Shown here in pieces: positions 53,345 through 63,956 of a stretch of 64,000 bases of DNA. The position numbers were made by a program, and so were the translations under genes. Position 1 is the first letter of the stretch, and each line of letters starts with the position of its first letter. The notes beneath the pieces are model-generated. The model saw only the letters and a program-made list of their open reading frames with translations, searched no databases and was not told the origin of the DNA. Source of the DNA: Vibrio cincinnatiensis DSM 19608 (lineage in GTDB: Bacteria; Pseudomonadota; Gammaproteobacteria; Enterobacterales; Vibrionaceae); the NCBI RefSeq assembly GCF_900167345.1, contig NZ_FUXB01000009.1, positions 62,001-126,000 of the forward strand. Direction: 5' to 3'.

Positions 53345-56182
53345 TTATTCTGCCACCTCATCGACCAAATAAAGAATCGATTGGTAGGCAATACCACTGT
53401 GATGTGATAACCCGATTTCACAGGTGCGGCTATTGCTAAAACCTCGAGAGCAGTGTTTGGGAACTTGGGCTTTGAGTGGGTGAAGTGCAGCTTGGTTTAG
53501 TTCTGGGGTGGTAAAACCTTTATCTCCCGCCCATCCACAACATTCAATATGTTCGGGTACAACGACCTCTGACACACATGCTCTGGCCAATGTTAACATG
53601 GTATCGGCTAAGCCCATTTTTCTAGAACTGCAAGTGATATGGAGCATGACAGTTTCTTGTTTTGTCGTCAGCGATAGGTGATTAAGTAAGTAGTTGCTAA
53701 CAAAGCCTACCGGTTCAAAAATGGGGATGGGGCGCGTAAACTGCTCAATACTGTGTAGAGCGCACGGGCTGGTGTCCATCAGCACCGGATATTGGCCATT
53801 GTGGCTGGCTTGCCAAAGCGCTTGTTCTAGTTGCATTGCTTTTTGGCTTGCTAACTCTTTCATCCCTTTACTGTTATAAGGCATACCACAGCATTGCTCA
53901 TTGAGTAACTCAGGTACAATGACTTCAAATCCGGCTTTATTCAGCAGTGATAAAGTCACTTCAGGTAAAGATCGAGAGTCTTGAACTTGAGTAGGCTGTC
54001 CCATTGTCCGGCTGGCACAAGAAGGAAGGTAAACCACTTTTTTATCATGACATAGGCTGCTCGGGGTATGGGTTGATTGATTGAGAGAATAGCGATTGGC
54101 CGTGGGCATTTCTGCCAACCAAACGGGGGTTTTCCCTTCACTCCATTGACGTAATTGACGCGCGAGTCGCTCAAGTCGGGAAGCGCCTAATGCCTTTGTT
54201 GCCCATTGATTGGCTTGCAGTCCAGCTCTCACTAAAGCGGTGGTGGTTGAAAAATGATCCGCTGTCCAACGGGCGATGGGTGTAAATTTTTGATAGCGTT
54301 CTCGACGTAACTGCTTGATTAAATCTCCAGTATTAATGCCTACTGGACAACGCTCGGCACATAATCCTGTTGCTGCACAGGTTTCGACCCCTTGGTACTG
54401 AAATACCTTGTCTAATTCACTGGCTGCAACCTCATCTCCTGCACGGATTTGTCGTTGTAATTCACGATAAAGTACGATGCGTTGACGAGGGGATAAGGTT
54501 AAAGTTCGAGAAGGGCAAACCGGTTCGCAGAAACCACATTCGATGCATTTATCGATCAACGCATCAGCCGCAGGCATCGGTTTTAAATGATGCAGATGCG
54601 CTTGAGGATCGGCATTGATGATCACGCCCGGATTCAGTAGCCCATTGGGGTCGAATAGCGTTTTGATCTGCTGCATCAAAGCGTAACCTTCTTTGCCCCA
54701 CTCTAGTTCAACATAAGGAGCCATGTTGCGCCCTGTGCCGTGTTCAGCTTTAAGTGAACCTTGATATTTAACGGCAACCAGCGCTGCAACGGCATCCATA
54801 AACTCACCATAGCGATGAATGTCTGAGGGATGTTCAAAACCTTGCGTAAAGACGAAATGTAAGTTTCCTTCTAACGCATGGCCAAAAATGATTGCTTCGT
54901 GGTAGTGATATTGCTCAAAGAGTGTTTGTAGTTCACGCACCCCAGCCGCCAGTTTTTCGACCGGAAAGGCGACATCTTCAATAATGACCGTGGTACCGAC
55001 TTCTCGCACTGCACCGACAGCAGGAAACATCCCCTTACGAATGCCCCATAAGGTGGCGATGGTTTGAGACTCTTGAGTAAAGGGAATGGACTGAATGATG
55101 TGATAAGTGGCTAAGCTATCCATAACCGCATGACATTGCGCCTCTAAATTACTTTGCTGGCTGGCGTGAGATTCGATTAATAAGGCGCAGGCTTCTTGAT
55201 CTAACTGAGCGATAAACTCAGGTATGCCTTTTTTATCCGCAACGGAGCGGAGCGCCCGACCATCCATTAACTCCACGGCGGCAACGGGGGTGGAAGACAA
55301 AGTAGTGACGGCTTGGCAAGCCTGCTCAATATTGGCAAAGACCAAAAGTGCCGAAGCTTTATGGCTGTGTTCTACGACCGTGTTGTAGGTGATATCGGCA
55401 ATGAAACCTAAAGTCCCTTCTGAGCCGATTAATAAGTGTTGAATAACGTCAATGGGGTCTTGATAGTCGATTAATGCATTGAGTGCATAACCGGTGGTAT
55501 TTTTTAAACGATATTTGTGGCGAATGCGTGCGCTTAATTCTGGGTTAGCACGAGTTTGCGCACACAAGTGTTCGATTCCTCTGACTAAGGGTGCTTTTTG
55601 CTGTTTAAATTGTGCAATGCTGTGTGGATCACGAGTATCCAGCACGAAGCCATCGGCAAAAACAATGTTCATACTATCAAGAGTGTGATAAGAATTTTGC
55701 GCCGTACCGCAACACATTCCACTGGCATTATTGGCGGCGATTCCGCCAATTTTACAGGTATTGATAGAAGCGGGATCGGGGCCGATTTTACGTTGATAAG
55801 GCGCAAGGTATTTATTGGCATCTGCGCCAATCACCCCTGGTTGTAGGCGGATTTTTTCACCATTAGCAAGAATGTCATGTTGACGCCAGTCATCCGTTAG
55901 CGTGATTAAGACGGAATCAGAAATTGCCTGACCAGATAAACTGGTTCCGGCCGCGCGAAAAGTGAAAGGTATTCCCAATTCAGCGCAGCGTTGAATCGTG
56001 AAAACCACTTCATCGAGTGACTGCAAGCGAAGTACTATCTGAGGAATGAGTCGATAGAAACTGGCATCGGTACCATAGGCTAACCGTTGGGCTTGCTGAG
56101 TGATAATACGTTCACTCGCAATCATTGTTGCCAGTTGTATCGTTAATCGCTGATAGTCGGCTGCTGAAGGTAACGTGCTCAT
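53345..56182 (-). CDS. FAD/4Fe-4S dehydrogenase, D-lactate or 2-hydroxyacid type (Dld-II-like)
   Basis: A 945-residue fused flavoprotein. FAD-binding type 4 domain (about 35-260, including RAAGTSLSGQAISDSVLI), FAD-linked oxidase C-terminal domain (about 265-525), two 4Fe-4S clusters (CIECGFCEPVCPS at about 543-555 and CAATGLCAERCPVG at about 599-612), then two CCG domains (CCGMP near 763 and CCGWAGDKG near 878). The layout matches the Shewanella Dld-II D-lactate dehydrogenase and E. coli YdiJ. It shares an operon with the L-lactate gene and permease, 9 bases downstream of lldD, so D-lactate is the likely substrate. It passes electrons to the quinone pool. Confidence 0.92.
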   Translation of the reverse strand: MSTLPSAADYQRLTIQLATMIASERIITQQAQRLAYGTDASFYRLIPQIVLRLQSLDEVVFTIQRCAELGIPFTFRAAGTSLSGQAISDSVLITLTDDWRQHDILANGEKIRLQPGVIGADANKYLAPYQRKIGPDPASINTCKIGGIAANNASGMCCGTAQNSYHTLDSMNIVFADGFVLDTRDPHSIAQFKQQKAPLVRGIEHLCAQTRANPELSARIRHKYRLKNTTGYALNALIDYQDPIDVIQHLLIGSEGTLGFIADITYNTVVEHSHKASALLVFANIEQACQAVTTLSSTPVAAVELMDGRALRSVADKKGIPEFIAQLDQEACALLIESHASQQSNLEAQCHAVMDSLATYHIIQSIPFTQESQTIATLWGIRKGMFPAVGAVREVGTTVIIEDVAFPVEKLAAGVRELQTLFEQYHYHEAIIFGHALEGNLHFVFTQGFEHPSDIHRYGEFMDAVAALVAVKYQGSLKAEHGTGRNMAPYVELEWGKEGYALMQQIKTLFDPNGLLNPGVIINADPQAHLHHLKPMPAADALIDKCIECGFCEPVCPSRTLTLSPRQRIVLYRELQRQIRAGDEVAASELDKVFQYQGVETCAATGLCAERCPVGINTGDLIKQLRRERYQKFTPIARWTADHFSTTTALVRAGLQANQWATKALGASRLERLARQLRQWSEGKTPVWLAEMPTANRYSLNQSTHTPSSLCHDKKVVYLPSCASRTMGQPTQVQDSRSLPEVTLSLLNKAGFEVIVPELLNEQCCGMPYNSKGMKELASQKAMQLEQALWQASHNGQYPVLMDTSPCALHSIEQFTRPIPIFEPVGFVSNYLLNHLSLTTKQETVMLHITCSSRKMGLADTMLTLARACVSEVVVPEHIECCGWAGDKGFTTPELNQAALHPLKAQVPKHCSRGFSNSRTCEIGLSHHSGIAYQSILYLVDEVAE

Positions 56183-56191
56183 AATATGCCC

Positions 56192-57337
56192 TTACCGGAT
56201 TAAATGTGGAACTAATGAGTTATGGGATAAATCGTGGATACGGTTTGCGCCAGTTAACGTCATTGCTACGCGCATTTCTTTTTCAAATAAATCCAGTAAC
56301 TGTTCGACACCTGCTTGCCCTTGTGCGGCCAACGCATAGACAAAGGCACGACCAAGCAAGGTACAATCGGCACCGAGAGCCAGCATTCTTACTACATCCA
56401 GCCCAGTTCGAATGCCAGAATCTACAAGAATTTTGATATCGCCTTTAACCGCATTGGCAATATCAGGCAGGGCTCGAGCGGTCGAAAGCACACCATCGAG
56501 TTGGCGACCACCATGGTTGGAAACAACGATACCATCGGCACCAAAGCGCACGGCATCTTTGGCGTCTTGTGTATCTAATATACCTTTGATGACCATGGGG
56601 CCATCCCAAAAATCTCGAATCCATTCCAGATCTTTCCAGCTAATTGAAGGGTCAAAATTTGCGCCAAGCCAACCGATATAGTCTTCAAGTTTCGTGGGCG
56701 TTCCCCGATAGGTTGATATATTCCCCAGATCGTGCGGTTTTCCCCATAGGCCGACATCCCAAGCCCAACTAGGGTGCATCATGGCTTGTATGACTCGCTT
56801 AGCCGCCGCATTCGGGCCACTCATGCCTGAATGTGCATCTCGATAACGTGCGCCTGGGACGGGCATATCAACAGTAAATACGAGGGTTGTGACTCCAGCC
56901 GCTTTCGCTCGCTCAAGCACATTTTTCATAAATCCACGATCTTTCAATACGTAAAGTTGAAACCACATTGGGCGGGATAACGTTGGCGCGACTTCCTCTA
57001 TCGGACATACCGAAACGGTGGATAGAGTAAAAGGAATGCCTTTATTATCTGCCGCTTTTGCTGCTTGTACCTCTCCTCGCCGAGCATACATGCCAGTTAA
57101 TCCAACAGGCGCTAAGGCGATGGGCATGGCAAGCGGTTCGCCGAACAGCTCGGTTTTTAGATCAAGTTCAGACATATCATTGAGTACGCGTTGACGTAGA
57201 GCAATGTCGGCTAAGTCTGCCGTATTACGATGCAGAGTATGTTCACTGTAGGAACCCCCATCAATATAGTGAAAAAGAAAAGGGGGTAACTTGGCTTTAG
57301 CAGCCGCTCGAAAATCAGTTGCAGCAGAAATGATCAT
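56192..57337 (-). CDS. lldD: L-lactate dehydrogenase, FMN-dependent, respiratory
   Basis: A 381-residue alpha-hydroxyacid oxidase family protein that oxidises L-lactate to pyruvate and feeds electrons into the quinone pool. It aligns with E. coli LldD from [28 protein letters not shown] through [28 protein letters not shown]; the catalytic histidine is in [10 protein letters not shown] (about residue 275). The start is 57337, with AAGGACAG before it. The C-terminus is about 15 residues shorter than E. coli LldD. It is the middle gene of the lactate operon. Confidence 0.96.
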   Translation of the reverse strand: MIISAATDFRAAAKAKLPPFLFHYIDGGSYSEHTLHRNTADLADIALRQRVLNDMSELDLKTELFGEPLAMPIALAPVGLTGMYARRGEVQAAKAADNKGIPFTLSTVSVCPIEEVAPTLSRPMWFQLYVLKDRGFMKNVLERAKAAGVTTLVFTVDMPVPGARYRDAHSGMSGPNAAAKRVIQAMMHPSWAWDVGLWGKPHDLGNISTYRGTPTKLEDYIGWLGANFDPSISWKDLEWIRDFWDGPMVIKGILDTQDAKDAVRFGADGIVVSNHGGRQLDGVLSTARALPDIANAVKGDIKILVDSGIRTGLDVVRMLALGADCTLLGRAFVYALAAQGQAGVEQLLDLFEKEMRVAMTLTGANRIHDLSHNSLVPHLIR

Positions 57338-57447
57338 GGTATCTGTCCTTACCATCAGTAGAGTAGGTTAAACCGATTCAGGTCGGCTCTTTTCCACAGG
57401 CAGCAAACAATCCACGAATGAACGATTGCCTCTGTGGGCGATAAAAA

Positions 57448-59142
57448 CTAAGGCATCATTAATACATCGGAGAAATTAACGCCATAAATCATCACCATGC
57501 CAATGACAGCTGTGGCAACGAGATAGTAAAAGGTTGGGATAATGGTTTTACGCAATGTGGCACCTTCACGGCCAAGCAAACCTACGGTTGCCGAGGCGGC
57601 GACCACATTGTGAATCGCAATCATATTTCCAGCTGCAGCGCCAACCGCTTGAAGCGCAATCATCATAACGGTTGAAATATTTAAGGTTTGGGCAACTTCA
57701 AACTGAAATTGACTGAACATCATATTGGAAACCGTATTTGAGCCTGCAATAAAAGCACCCAGTGCGCCGACAGTTGCACTTAAGGCAGGAAAGGCTTGCC
57801 CCACTAGGCCTGCTGCGAAATTAGCAGTGGTAACGGGCATACTGGCAAGGTCTGCCCCATTAATGCCTGAGTTAATGAAGATACGCACCATAGGGATGGT
57901 AAACACCAAGACAAAGCCCGCGCCAATTAAGGTTTTGGTGGATTCTCCCAGTGCCGTTTTCATGGGTGTAAAACGGCGAGACTGTATCAGTACCGCTAAC
58001 ATGGCAACAAACACTAAGATTCCACCGGGGAGATAAAGAGGGTCAATAGACGTGCTGACACCGACCTCACCCAAAATATTATTAAAGCTTATCTGTACGC
58101 TGAGCAGCATGGATTTAAAGGTTTGGCTCACTCGGCTGGCCACCAGAATGATGGCTAATAGCACATAAGGTGTCCATGCTAACGCTAAGCTCATGGGTTT
58201 CGTTTTCAGATCATCTAAATTCATTTTTAATGACCCTAGCCACTCAGCAGGCCATTCGCGTTCAGGTTGAAAATCCCAAGTGCTTTTCGGAATTAAGAAA
58301 CCTTTTTTGGCAGCGGTGATCACCACGGCTAAGCTAATCAGTCCCCCTATTAAAGAAGGGAATTCTGCGCCTAAAAATACGCCAGTTAACGCATACGGTA
58401 GAGTAAAAGCGAGGCCAGCGAACAGGGCAAAAGGTAAAATGTCTAATCCTTCGGTCCAGCTTCGATTTTTACCGAAAAATCGAGTAAGCATCATGGCCAT
58501 CAAAACTGGCATGAAGATCCCTACTACGGCATGGGTGAGCGCAACACCGGTGGTTATCTGTTGTAGATAGGTATCCCAGTTTGAGCCGCTTACAACCAGT
58601 GATTCACTGATATTATGGGTATCCAAGCCTCGATTAACGCCCACAATGATCGGCGTTCCCACCGCACCAAATGAGACGGGCGTGGATTGAATCATCATTC
58701 CCATTAACACAGCCGCCAGCGCAGGAAAGCCAATAGCGACAAGAAGTGGAGCAGCAATGGCAGCGGGGGTTCCAAATCCAGAAGCGCCTTCGATGAATGA
58801 TCCAAAACACCAAGCGATAATAATGGCTTGTACTCGGCGATCCGGTGAAATATCGGTAAAGCCGTTACGAATCGTGGAAATGGCACCAGTATGTTTAAGA
58901 GTGTTAAGCAAAAAGATGGCACCAAATACAATCCACAATACGGAAATGGTGATGCCTAAGCCTTGAAGTACGGATGCCAGCACACGAGTGGCTGACATAT
59001 CCCAGAAGAGTAGAGCAATGGCAACCGTTAATAGAAAGGCGACCGGCATGGCTTTCTTGGCTGGCCAATTTAGGCCCACCAAGAGGATCGCGGCAAGCAC
59101 GATCGGTGAAAATGCGATTAGCGCGAGTAGGGTATCACTCAT
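57448..59142 (-). CDS. lctP: L-lactate permease
   Basis: A 564-residue inner-membrane protein with about 12-14 helices, recognised by [62 protein letters not shown], and [26 protein letters not shown]. It belongs to the LctP/LldP family of proton-linked lactate and glycolate symporters. It is first in the minus-strand operon lctP-lldD-dehydrogenase, with 110 bases to lldD. The start has AAGGATG upstream. The LysR regulator gene at 59339 is divergent. Confidence 0.95.
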   Translation of the reverse strand: MSDTLLALIAFSPIVLAAILLVGLNWPAKKAMPVAFLLTVAIALLFWDMSATRVLASVLQGLGITISVLWIVFGAIFLLNTLKHTGAISTIRNGFTDISPDRRVQAIIIAWCFGSFIEGASGFGTPAAIAAPLLVAIGFPALAAVLMGMMIQSTPVSFGAVGTPIIVGVNRGLDTHNISESLVVSGSNWDTYLQQITTGVALTHAVVGIFMPVLMAMMLTRFFGKNRSWTEGLDILPFALFAGLAFTLPYALTGVFLGAEFPSLIGGLISLAVVITAAKKGFLIPKSTWDFQPEREWPAEWLGSLKMNLDDLKTKPMSLALAWTPYVLLAIILVASRVSQTFKSMLLSVQISFNNILGEVGVSTSIDPLYLPGGILVFVAMLAVLIQSRRFTPMKTALGESTKTLIGAGFVLVFTIPMVRIFINSGINGADLASMPVTTANFAAGLVGQAFPALSATVGALGAFIAGSNTVSNMMFSQFQFEVAQTLNISTVMMIALQAVGAAAGNMIAIHNVVAASATVGLLGREGATLRKTIIPTFYYLVATAVIGMVMIYGVNFSDVLMMP

Positions 59143-59338
59143 AGACTACATCCTTGTCCTTGAACTCTTTACCAAAAGTGGTGGCTTAACACGCGCTGTA
59201 GGGTACGGGTTAAGATCAGCGAGTTCGGGTTAGTTATTTTGTTTGTGATTGTTTTGTTAATGAGTGGTGAATTTAAACCTTTATTTTTTACTGATATAGG
59301 GAAATAATGAAAATAATTAGTTCCAAAAATGACATAAT
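59143..59338. promoter_or_regulatory. Divergent promoter region, lctP / LysR regulator
   Basis: A 196-base AT-rich gap where the LysR protein would bind. I see T-N11-A spacings but no single convincing operator. The LysR gene has no clear ribosome binding site. Confidence 0.45.
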
Positions 59339-60241
59339 ATGATGCGAGCAGATGATTTAATTTTATTCTCTCAGGTGGTTGAACTGGGAAGTTTTAGTAA
59401 AGTAGCTGAGCAAAATAGTCTTACAAATTCAGTGGTTAGCAAGAGGTTGGCACGGTTAGAAGAAGAATTGGGTGTCCAATTATTATATCGAACAACGCGT
59501 AAATTGACGCTCACTGAGGCGGGGAAGGTCTTACTCGCCAGTGCTAAAAATGTGAAGCAAGCCACGCAAGAAGCGATGGATGCTGTGTCTGGATTTGGAG
59601 AGCGGATCAGCGGTCACATAAAAATGTCTGTACCGACGATTTCCGGTGATCTGATTTTAGCTGATGCAGTGGCGGAATTTTGTAATCAACATCCTGGCTT
59701 AACGGTTGATATGTCACTGGATAATCGGTTTGTTGACTTGGTTGAAGGTGGGTTTGATTTAGTCATTCGTACTGGTTATTTAGAAGATTCTAGCCTAATT
59801 GCTCGTCATATTCTCGATTCTCAGTGGGTGGTATGCGCCTCTCCCACGTATTTAGTTCGCAACGGAAAGCCTAAAAAACCGGAGGAACTGGTTAATCACA
59901 ACTGTTTACAATATGCCTATCAAACCACGGGAGCCAGCGAGTGGGAATTTAAGGGCCATAAAGGCAATTATATTGTGAAAGTCTCTGGCACCTTTTCTAC
60001 CGATAATGCGACGGCACTTCGTAAAGCGGCATTAGGCGGGCATGGTATTGCCTATGTGCCGCGCTGCTTGGTTTACCATGATTTTCGAAATGGTGAATTA
60101 GTTGATGTTTTCCCTCAGCAGGTAGGGAAAAAACTGGGTGTTTATGCCGTTTATCCTTTTACTCGCCAGCCTCCTAATAAGGTTCGTTTATTAATTGAGC
60201 ATATACGTCAACGTTATTTAACCATTGCACACTATTTTTAA
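59339..60241 (+). CDS. LysR-family regulator of the lactate operon (probable)
   Basis: A 300-residue LysR protein with the N-terminal winged helix-turn-helix (FSQVVELGSFSKVAEQNSLTNSVVSKRLARLEEELGVQLLYRTTRKLTLTEAG) and a substrate-binding domain. It is of the type seen with many D-/L-lactate or aromatic operons. Divergent orientation from lctP makes it the likely regulator; most enterobacterial lld operons use a GntR-type LldR instead. The start is ATGATG (59339 or 59342), without a good binding site. Confidence 0.85.
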   Translation: MMRADDLILFSQVVELGSFSKVAEQNSLTNSVVSKRLARLEEELGVQLLYRTTRKLTLTEAGKVLLASAKNVKQATQEAMDAVSGFGERISGHIKMSVPTISGDLILADAVAEFCNQHPGLTVDMSLDNRFVDLVEGGFDLVIRTGYLEDSSLIARHILDSQWVVCASPTYLVRNGKPKKPEELVNHNCLQYAYQTTGASEWEFKGHKGNYIVKVSGTFSTDNATALRKAALGGHGIAYVPRCLVYHDFRNGELVDVFPQQVGKKLGVYAVYPFTRQPPNKVRLLIEHIRQRYLTIAHYF

Positions 60242-60251
60242 ACTCGTTGAT

Positions 60252-60746
60252 TTAATTCAATACAGGGGTATCACAAGGCTGCCCTTGAGAGTATTTTAGT
60301 TGGGTAAAATATTGATGGGCTTTTTCTACATTCTGATATTCAAGCAGCCAAGAGGCGCTTCGTTGGTTATGGCAAAACAGATGAATCTGTTCGAGTAAGT
60401 CATGGCTGTGTTGACTGAGGACCTTGGCGACCGATTGAATGAGTTCTGTGTTTTCTATCGAGATAAATTGCAGTAGCGCATAAGCTTGGTTAAGCGCTTG
60501 ATAAGCATGTTTATCTTGCCCCATGGTACAGAGTATGTCGGATTGATAGACGGCGCTCTCTTTCAGTCCTGTAATAAGACAAATCAGTTGGCACGGTCGG
60601 ATTTGTTCGCTATGAGCGGCATCATACAGATGTTTAGGTAAGTGATGTAAAACATCCGTCAGTAAATAGTGAGCTTCAGGCCAATGGCCTTGAGCCAGTA
60701 ATTGTTCCGCTTTGAGGTAATGATTCCAGCACTGTTTTAGGTTCAT
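60252..60746 (-). CDS. Hypothetical helical protein, 164 residues
   Basis: A soluble helical protein with a TPR-like first repeat (WNHYLKAEQLLAQGHWPEAHYLLTDVLHHLP) and a further helical pair. It contains five cysteines and many histidines and glutamines. The longer frame (to 60803) is rejected because TTGGAGTC lies before the ATG at 60746. No family recognised. It is convergent with the LysR gene. Confidence 0.65.
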   Translation of the reverse strand: MNLKQCWNHYLKAEQLLAQGHWPEAHYLLTDVLHHLPKHLYDAAHSEQIRPCQLICLITGLKESAVYQSDILCTMGQDKHAYQALNQAYALLQFISIENTELIQSVAKVLSQHSHDLLEQIHLFCHNQRSASWLLEYQNVEKAHQYFTQLKYSQGQPCDTPVLN

Positions 60747-61100
60747 GTTGACTCCAAGAGAATGAGCGGTTGATATTAAAATGCAATATATTGTCAAATG
60801 CAACTGATTATCATTTAATATTTATGCTCTGCATTGCTGATTATTTACTCGCTTGGCTGTGAATTAGCACTAAGTCACTAAAAAGGTTGTGCTTTTCTTC
60901 TACACTTGAGCTACAAAGAAACGTAAGGTGGAGCGATGTTACAAAGAACATGACACACAATGAGTGGCCAGTGACATCGCACTAGCGGCGTGGTTAAACG
61001 TTAATTTTTAGTAAGACATTATTCATCCACCCACAGTGACATAACGGCTTCGATGAGGCATTTGGGTGTATCACTATCATAAAAAAAATAAGGAGGGAGT
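60747..61100. other. Divergent region, hypothetical / Lon-like protease
   Basis: AAGGTGGAG at 60925-60933 precedes a five-codon ORF (ATG 60936, TGA 60951-60953). No canonical sigma-32 heat-shock promoter was found. The rest shows nothing clear. Confidence 0.4.
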
Positions 61101-63461
61101 ATGGCAATTCAAAATTTGAGTGTTGAACAGCTCTATCATGTTGCAACACTAGAAAAACTGCCATGTAAATCAACCAAAGAATTGGCTCCCATTGATGAGA
61201 TTGTCGGTCAAGAGCGTGCTCAAAAAGCGGTTGAGTTTGCCATGTCCATCAAAGAGAAAGGCTATAACATTTATGCTATTGGGCGTAATGGGCTTGGTAA
61301 ACGAACCATGATCCTTCGTTATCTCAATCGACATCAGCATGAAAACACCGAGTTATTTGATTGGTGCTACGTAGCGAATTTTGAGGATATCCGCACCCCT
61401 CGAGTGTTAAAGCTTCCCTCGGGTGTCGGGCAACAATTTCGCCAAGATATTGAAAAATTAATGGCAAAATTGATGAACGCGATACCACTGGCATTTGATA
61501 ACGAGCTCTATTTTAGCCGAGCAGATCGGTTAAAAAATCAGTTAGCCCAGAAGCAGCAACATGAACTGGAAGACATTACTCGCCGAGCAAAAGAACGAGA
61601 TATTAGCCTGACAATCACAACGCAAGGTGATTATCAGTTCGTTGCGATGAATGGCGAAGAAATGCATACCGAAGAAACTTTCGATGCTTTGAGTAAGAAA
61701 GAGCAAGAATACTTTTCGCAAACCATTGATGAACTGGAAGTGAGCCTAAGAAATATGGTTCGTCAGTTGACGGAATGGGAAGAAGCCTACAGTGAAAAAA
61801 TCAAGAAATTGAATGATGATGTCACGTTGGATGTGATTAGCCATTTCATTAAACAACTGAAACAAGACTACTCTAAGTATTCTGAAATCAAAGCTTATCT
61901 TACTGAGTTACAGAAAGATGTGATCGAAAATGTGGATATTTTCCTTGATGACACGGGTGAGCAAGGAGAATTAGCCACAGCAGCCCTCGATAAGAAATTG
62001 CCTCGTCGCTATAAAGTGAATGTGTTGGTCTGCCGAGCATCTAAACAATTCCCCGTCGTTGTTGAAGAGAACCCTAACTACCATTCCTTATTTGGTTATA
62101 TTGAAACGGCAACATATAAAGGAACGGTGTTTACGGATTTTTCACTCATCCGTGCAGGTAGCTTACACAAAGCCAATGGTGGTGTGCTGTTAATGGATGC
62201 CGTAAAAGTATTAGAGCAACCCTATGTTTGGGATGGGCTAAAACGGGCCCTTCGCTCACGCCAGCTAAGCTTTACCTCCTTAGAAAAAGAGGTCACCTTA
62301 ACTGGGGCCGTGTCACTGGATCCAGAACCCATTCCATTGGATGTGAAAATCATCTTATTTGGTGACTACCGAACTTATGAGTTGTTGACGCATTATGATC
62401 CAGAATTTAGTGAACTGTTTCGAGTCACTGCCGATTTTGAAGATGAGATGAAGCGAACGGCAGAGAGTGAATTGCACTATGCTCGGTTTATTTCCAGCAT
62501 CATTCATGACAATAACCTGTTGCATTGTGACCGAAAAGCCATTGCGCGGATCATTGAACATAGCTCGCGGATGGCCGGAGATCAGAATAAACTTTCGTTA
62601 CATTCTGCTCACATTGCTAATTTACTACGTGAATCAAACTATGTTGCCAGACAAGCCAATTCAAATATGATTAGGCAGAATCATGTCGAAGAGGCGCTGA
62701 GTAATCAGCAAATGCGCGTCAATCGTTTGCAAGAAGGCGTGATGGAGACCTTTCTAAATGGTACCACGCTGATCCAAACCGAAGGCGCGGCAGTTGGCCA
62801 AGTGAATGCGCTTTCAGTATTGGCGACCAGTGACCATGCTTTTGGTGCACCGAATCGTATTACCGCCACCACCTCTTATGGTGATGGCGACATTATTGAT
62901 ATTGAACGCAGCGTTGATTTAGGTGGAAGTATCCACTCGAAAGGCGTGATGATCTTATCGGCCTATTTGAGTTCCGTCTTTGGCCGTACTGCTCGTGTAC
63001 CACTCACTACTACCATCACGTTTGAACAGTCGTATGGTGGTGTGGATGGGGACAGTGCCAGCATGGCGGAATTTTGCGCCATTGTTTCCGCATTTTCGAA
63101 ACAAGCGAACCGACAAGATATTGCCATTACCGGTTCTATGAACCAGTTTGGTGAAGCACAACCGATTGGTGGCGTGAATGAGAAAATTGAAGGGTTCTTT
63201 GATGTCTGCAACATTAAAGGACGACATAGTGGTCAAGGGGTCATCATTCCTCGTTCAAACATGCATAACCTCATGTTACGTAATGACATTGTAAAAGCGG
63301 TGGAAAAAGGTGAATTTCATATTTGGGCGATTGAACATGTAACAGAAGCCATTGAATTATTTACAGGCAAACCTGCAGGAATTGCAACCGATGATGGTAG
63401 CTATCCTGTGGACAGTATTTTTGGCTTGGCGCAGGCAAAACTTAACGCTTTACGTAAATAA
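61101..63461 (+). CDS. Lon-like (LonB-type) ATP-dependent serine protease
   Basis: A 786-residue AAA+ protease with a Lon-type proteolytic domain and no N-terminal Lon substrate domain. The Walker A loop is G61-RNGLGK67-R68-T69, with arginine where S/T is usual. The middle is an insertion of helical character (about 120-270), typical of YcbZ-type proteins. The catalytic dyad is S652 (GDSAS) and K695 (GVNEKIEGF): the spacing of 43 equals that of E. coli Lon (S679/K722). It should be an intracellular protease; its substrates are unknown. AAGGAGGGAGT before the ATG is a very strong ribosome binding site. Confidence 0.93.
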   Translation: MAIQNLSVEQLYHVATLEKLPCKSTKELAPIDEIVGQERAQKAVEFAMSIKEKGYNIYAIGRNGLGKRTMILRYLNRHQHENTELFDWCYVANFEDIRTPRVLKLPSGVGQQFRQDIEKLMAKLMNAIPLAFDNELYFSRADRLKNQLAQKQQHELEDITRRAKERDISLTITTQGDYQFVAMNGEEMHTEETFDALSKKEQEYFSQTIDELEVSLRNMVRQLTEWEEAYSEKIKKLNDDVTLDVISHFIKQLKQDYSKYSEIKAYLTELQKDVIENVDIFLDDTGEQGELATAALDKKLPRRYKVNVLVCRASKQFPVVVEENPNYHSLFGYIETATYKGTVFTDFSLIRAGSLHKANGGVLLMDAVKVLEQPYVWDGLKRALRSRQLSFTSLEKEVTLTGAVSLDPEPIPLDVKIILFGDYRTYELLTHYDPEFSELFRVTADFEDEMKRTAESELHYARFISSIIHDNNLLHCDRKAIARIIEHSSRMAGDQNKLSLHSAHIANLLRESNYVARQANSNMIRQNHVEEALSNQQMRVNRLQEGVMETFLNGTTLIQTEGAAVGQVNALSVLATSDHAFGAPNRITATTSYGDGDIIDIERSVDLGGSIHSKGVMILSAYLSSVFGRTARVPLTTTITFEQSYGGVDGDSASMAEFCAIVSAFSKQANRQDIAITGSMNQFGEAQPIGGVNEKIEGFFDVCNIKGRHSGQGVIIPRSNMHNLMLRNDIVKAVEKGEFHIWAIEHVTEAIELFTGKPAGIATDDGSYPVDSIFGLAQAKLNALRK

Positions 63462-63466
63462 TTAGG

Positions 63467-63499
63467 AAAAATAAGGCTTCTATAGGAAGCCTTATTTTT
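63467..63499. terminator. Bidirectional terminator between the protease and DUF2850 genes
   Basis: Perfect 14-base arms (AAAAATAAGGCTTC and complement) around a five-base loop; U-rich ends both ways. The second arm reaches the end of the convergent gene. Confidence 0.85.
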
Positions 63500-63956
63500 C
63501 TCTGAAGTGTTCGGATACCGCAGATCGCCGAGTTGGCGCTGGATCTGTTGATATGGTGTGCTCGTAGCCTTCTCGAATAAAGCGCTGATGGGGGATCAAA
63601 GGTTCCACTCGGCGTAATTGCGGGGATCTCTGGGTTCCGGATAACTGATAAATAGCCATTCCCCCCCCGGTTGTTACTTCAATGTTTCTTCCATCAAATG
63701 CAAATTGAGTGCTAATCAAGCGCTCATTACGAAACACGCCCTGCTCATTAAAAGTCAGCACTTCCGTTAAATGGGCGGGAGTGCCTATCTCTATCCATGA
63801 TCCATAGACCTGCTTGGGGTGCACATAGTCCTGATAGCTAAAATAAATTAACGTTGCGAATACCAATGCCAATAGGCTAAGCAATAACCAGAAAACGGTT
63901 TGCCACAGGAAGGGTTTCGTGATTGAACCATGGTTTCGATAACGCTTTTTTATCAT
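63492..63956 (-). CDS. DUF2850-family membrane-anchored protein
   Basis: A 154-residue protein with one membrane helix (about 17-42) followed by a small beta-rich domain: VYGSWIEIGTPAHLTEVLTFNEQGVFRNERLISTQFAFDGRNIEVTTGGG. This fits the DUF2850 family known from Vibrio; function unknown. The start 63956 is chosen over a TTG at 63983, which lacks a binding site and adds nine residues. The C-terminus is arginine-rich. Confidence 0.78.
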   Translation of the reverse strand: MIKKRYRNHGSITKPFLWQTVFWLLLSLLALVFATLIYFSYQDYVHPKQVYGSWIEIGTPAHLTEVLTFNEQGVFRNERLISTQFAFDGRNIEVTTGGGMAIYQLSGTQRSPQLRRVEPLIPHQRFIREGYEHTISTDPAPTRRSAVSEHFREK

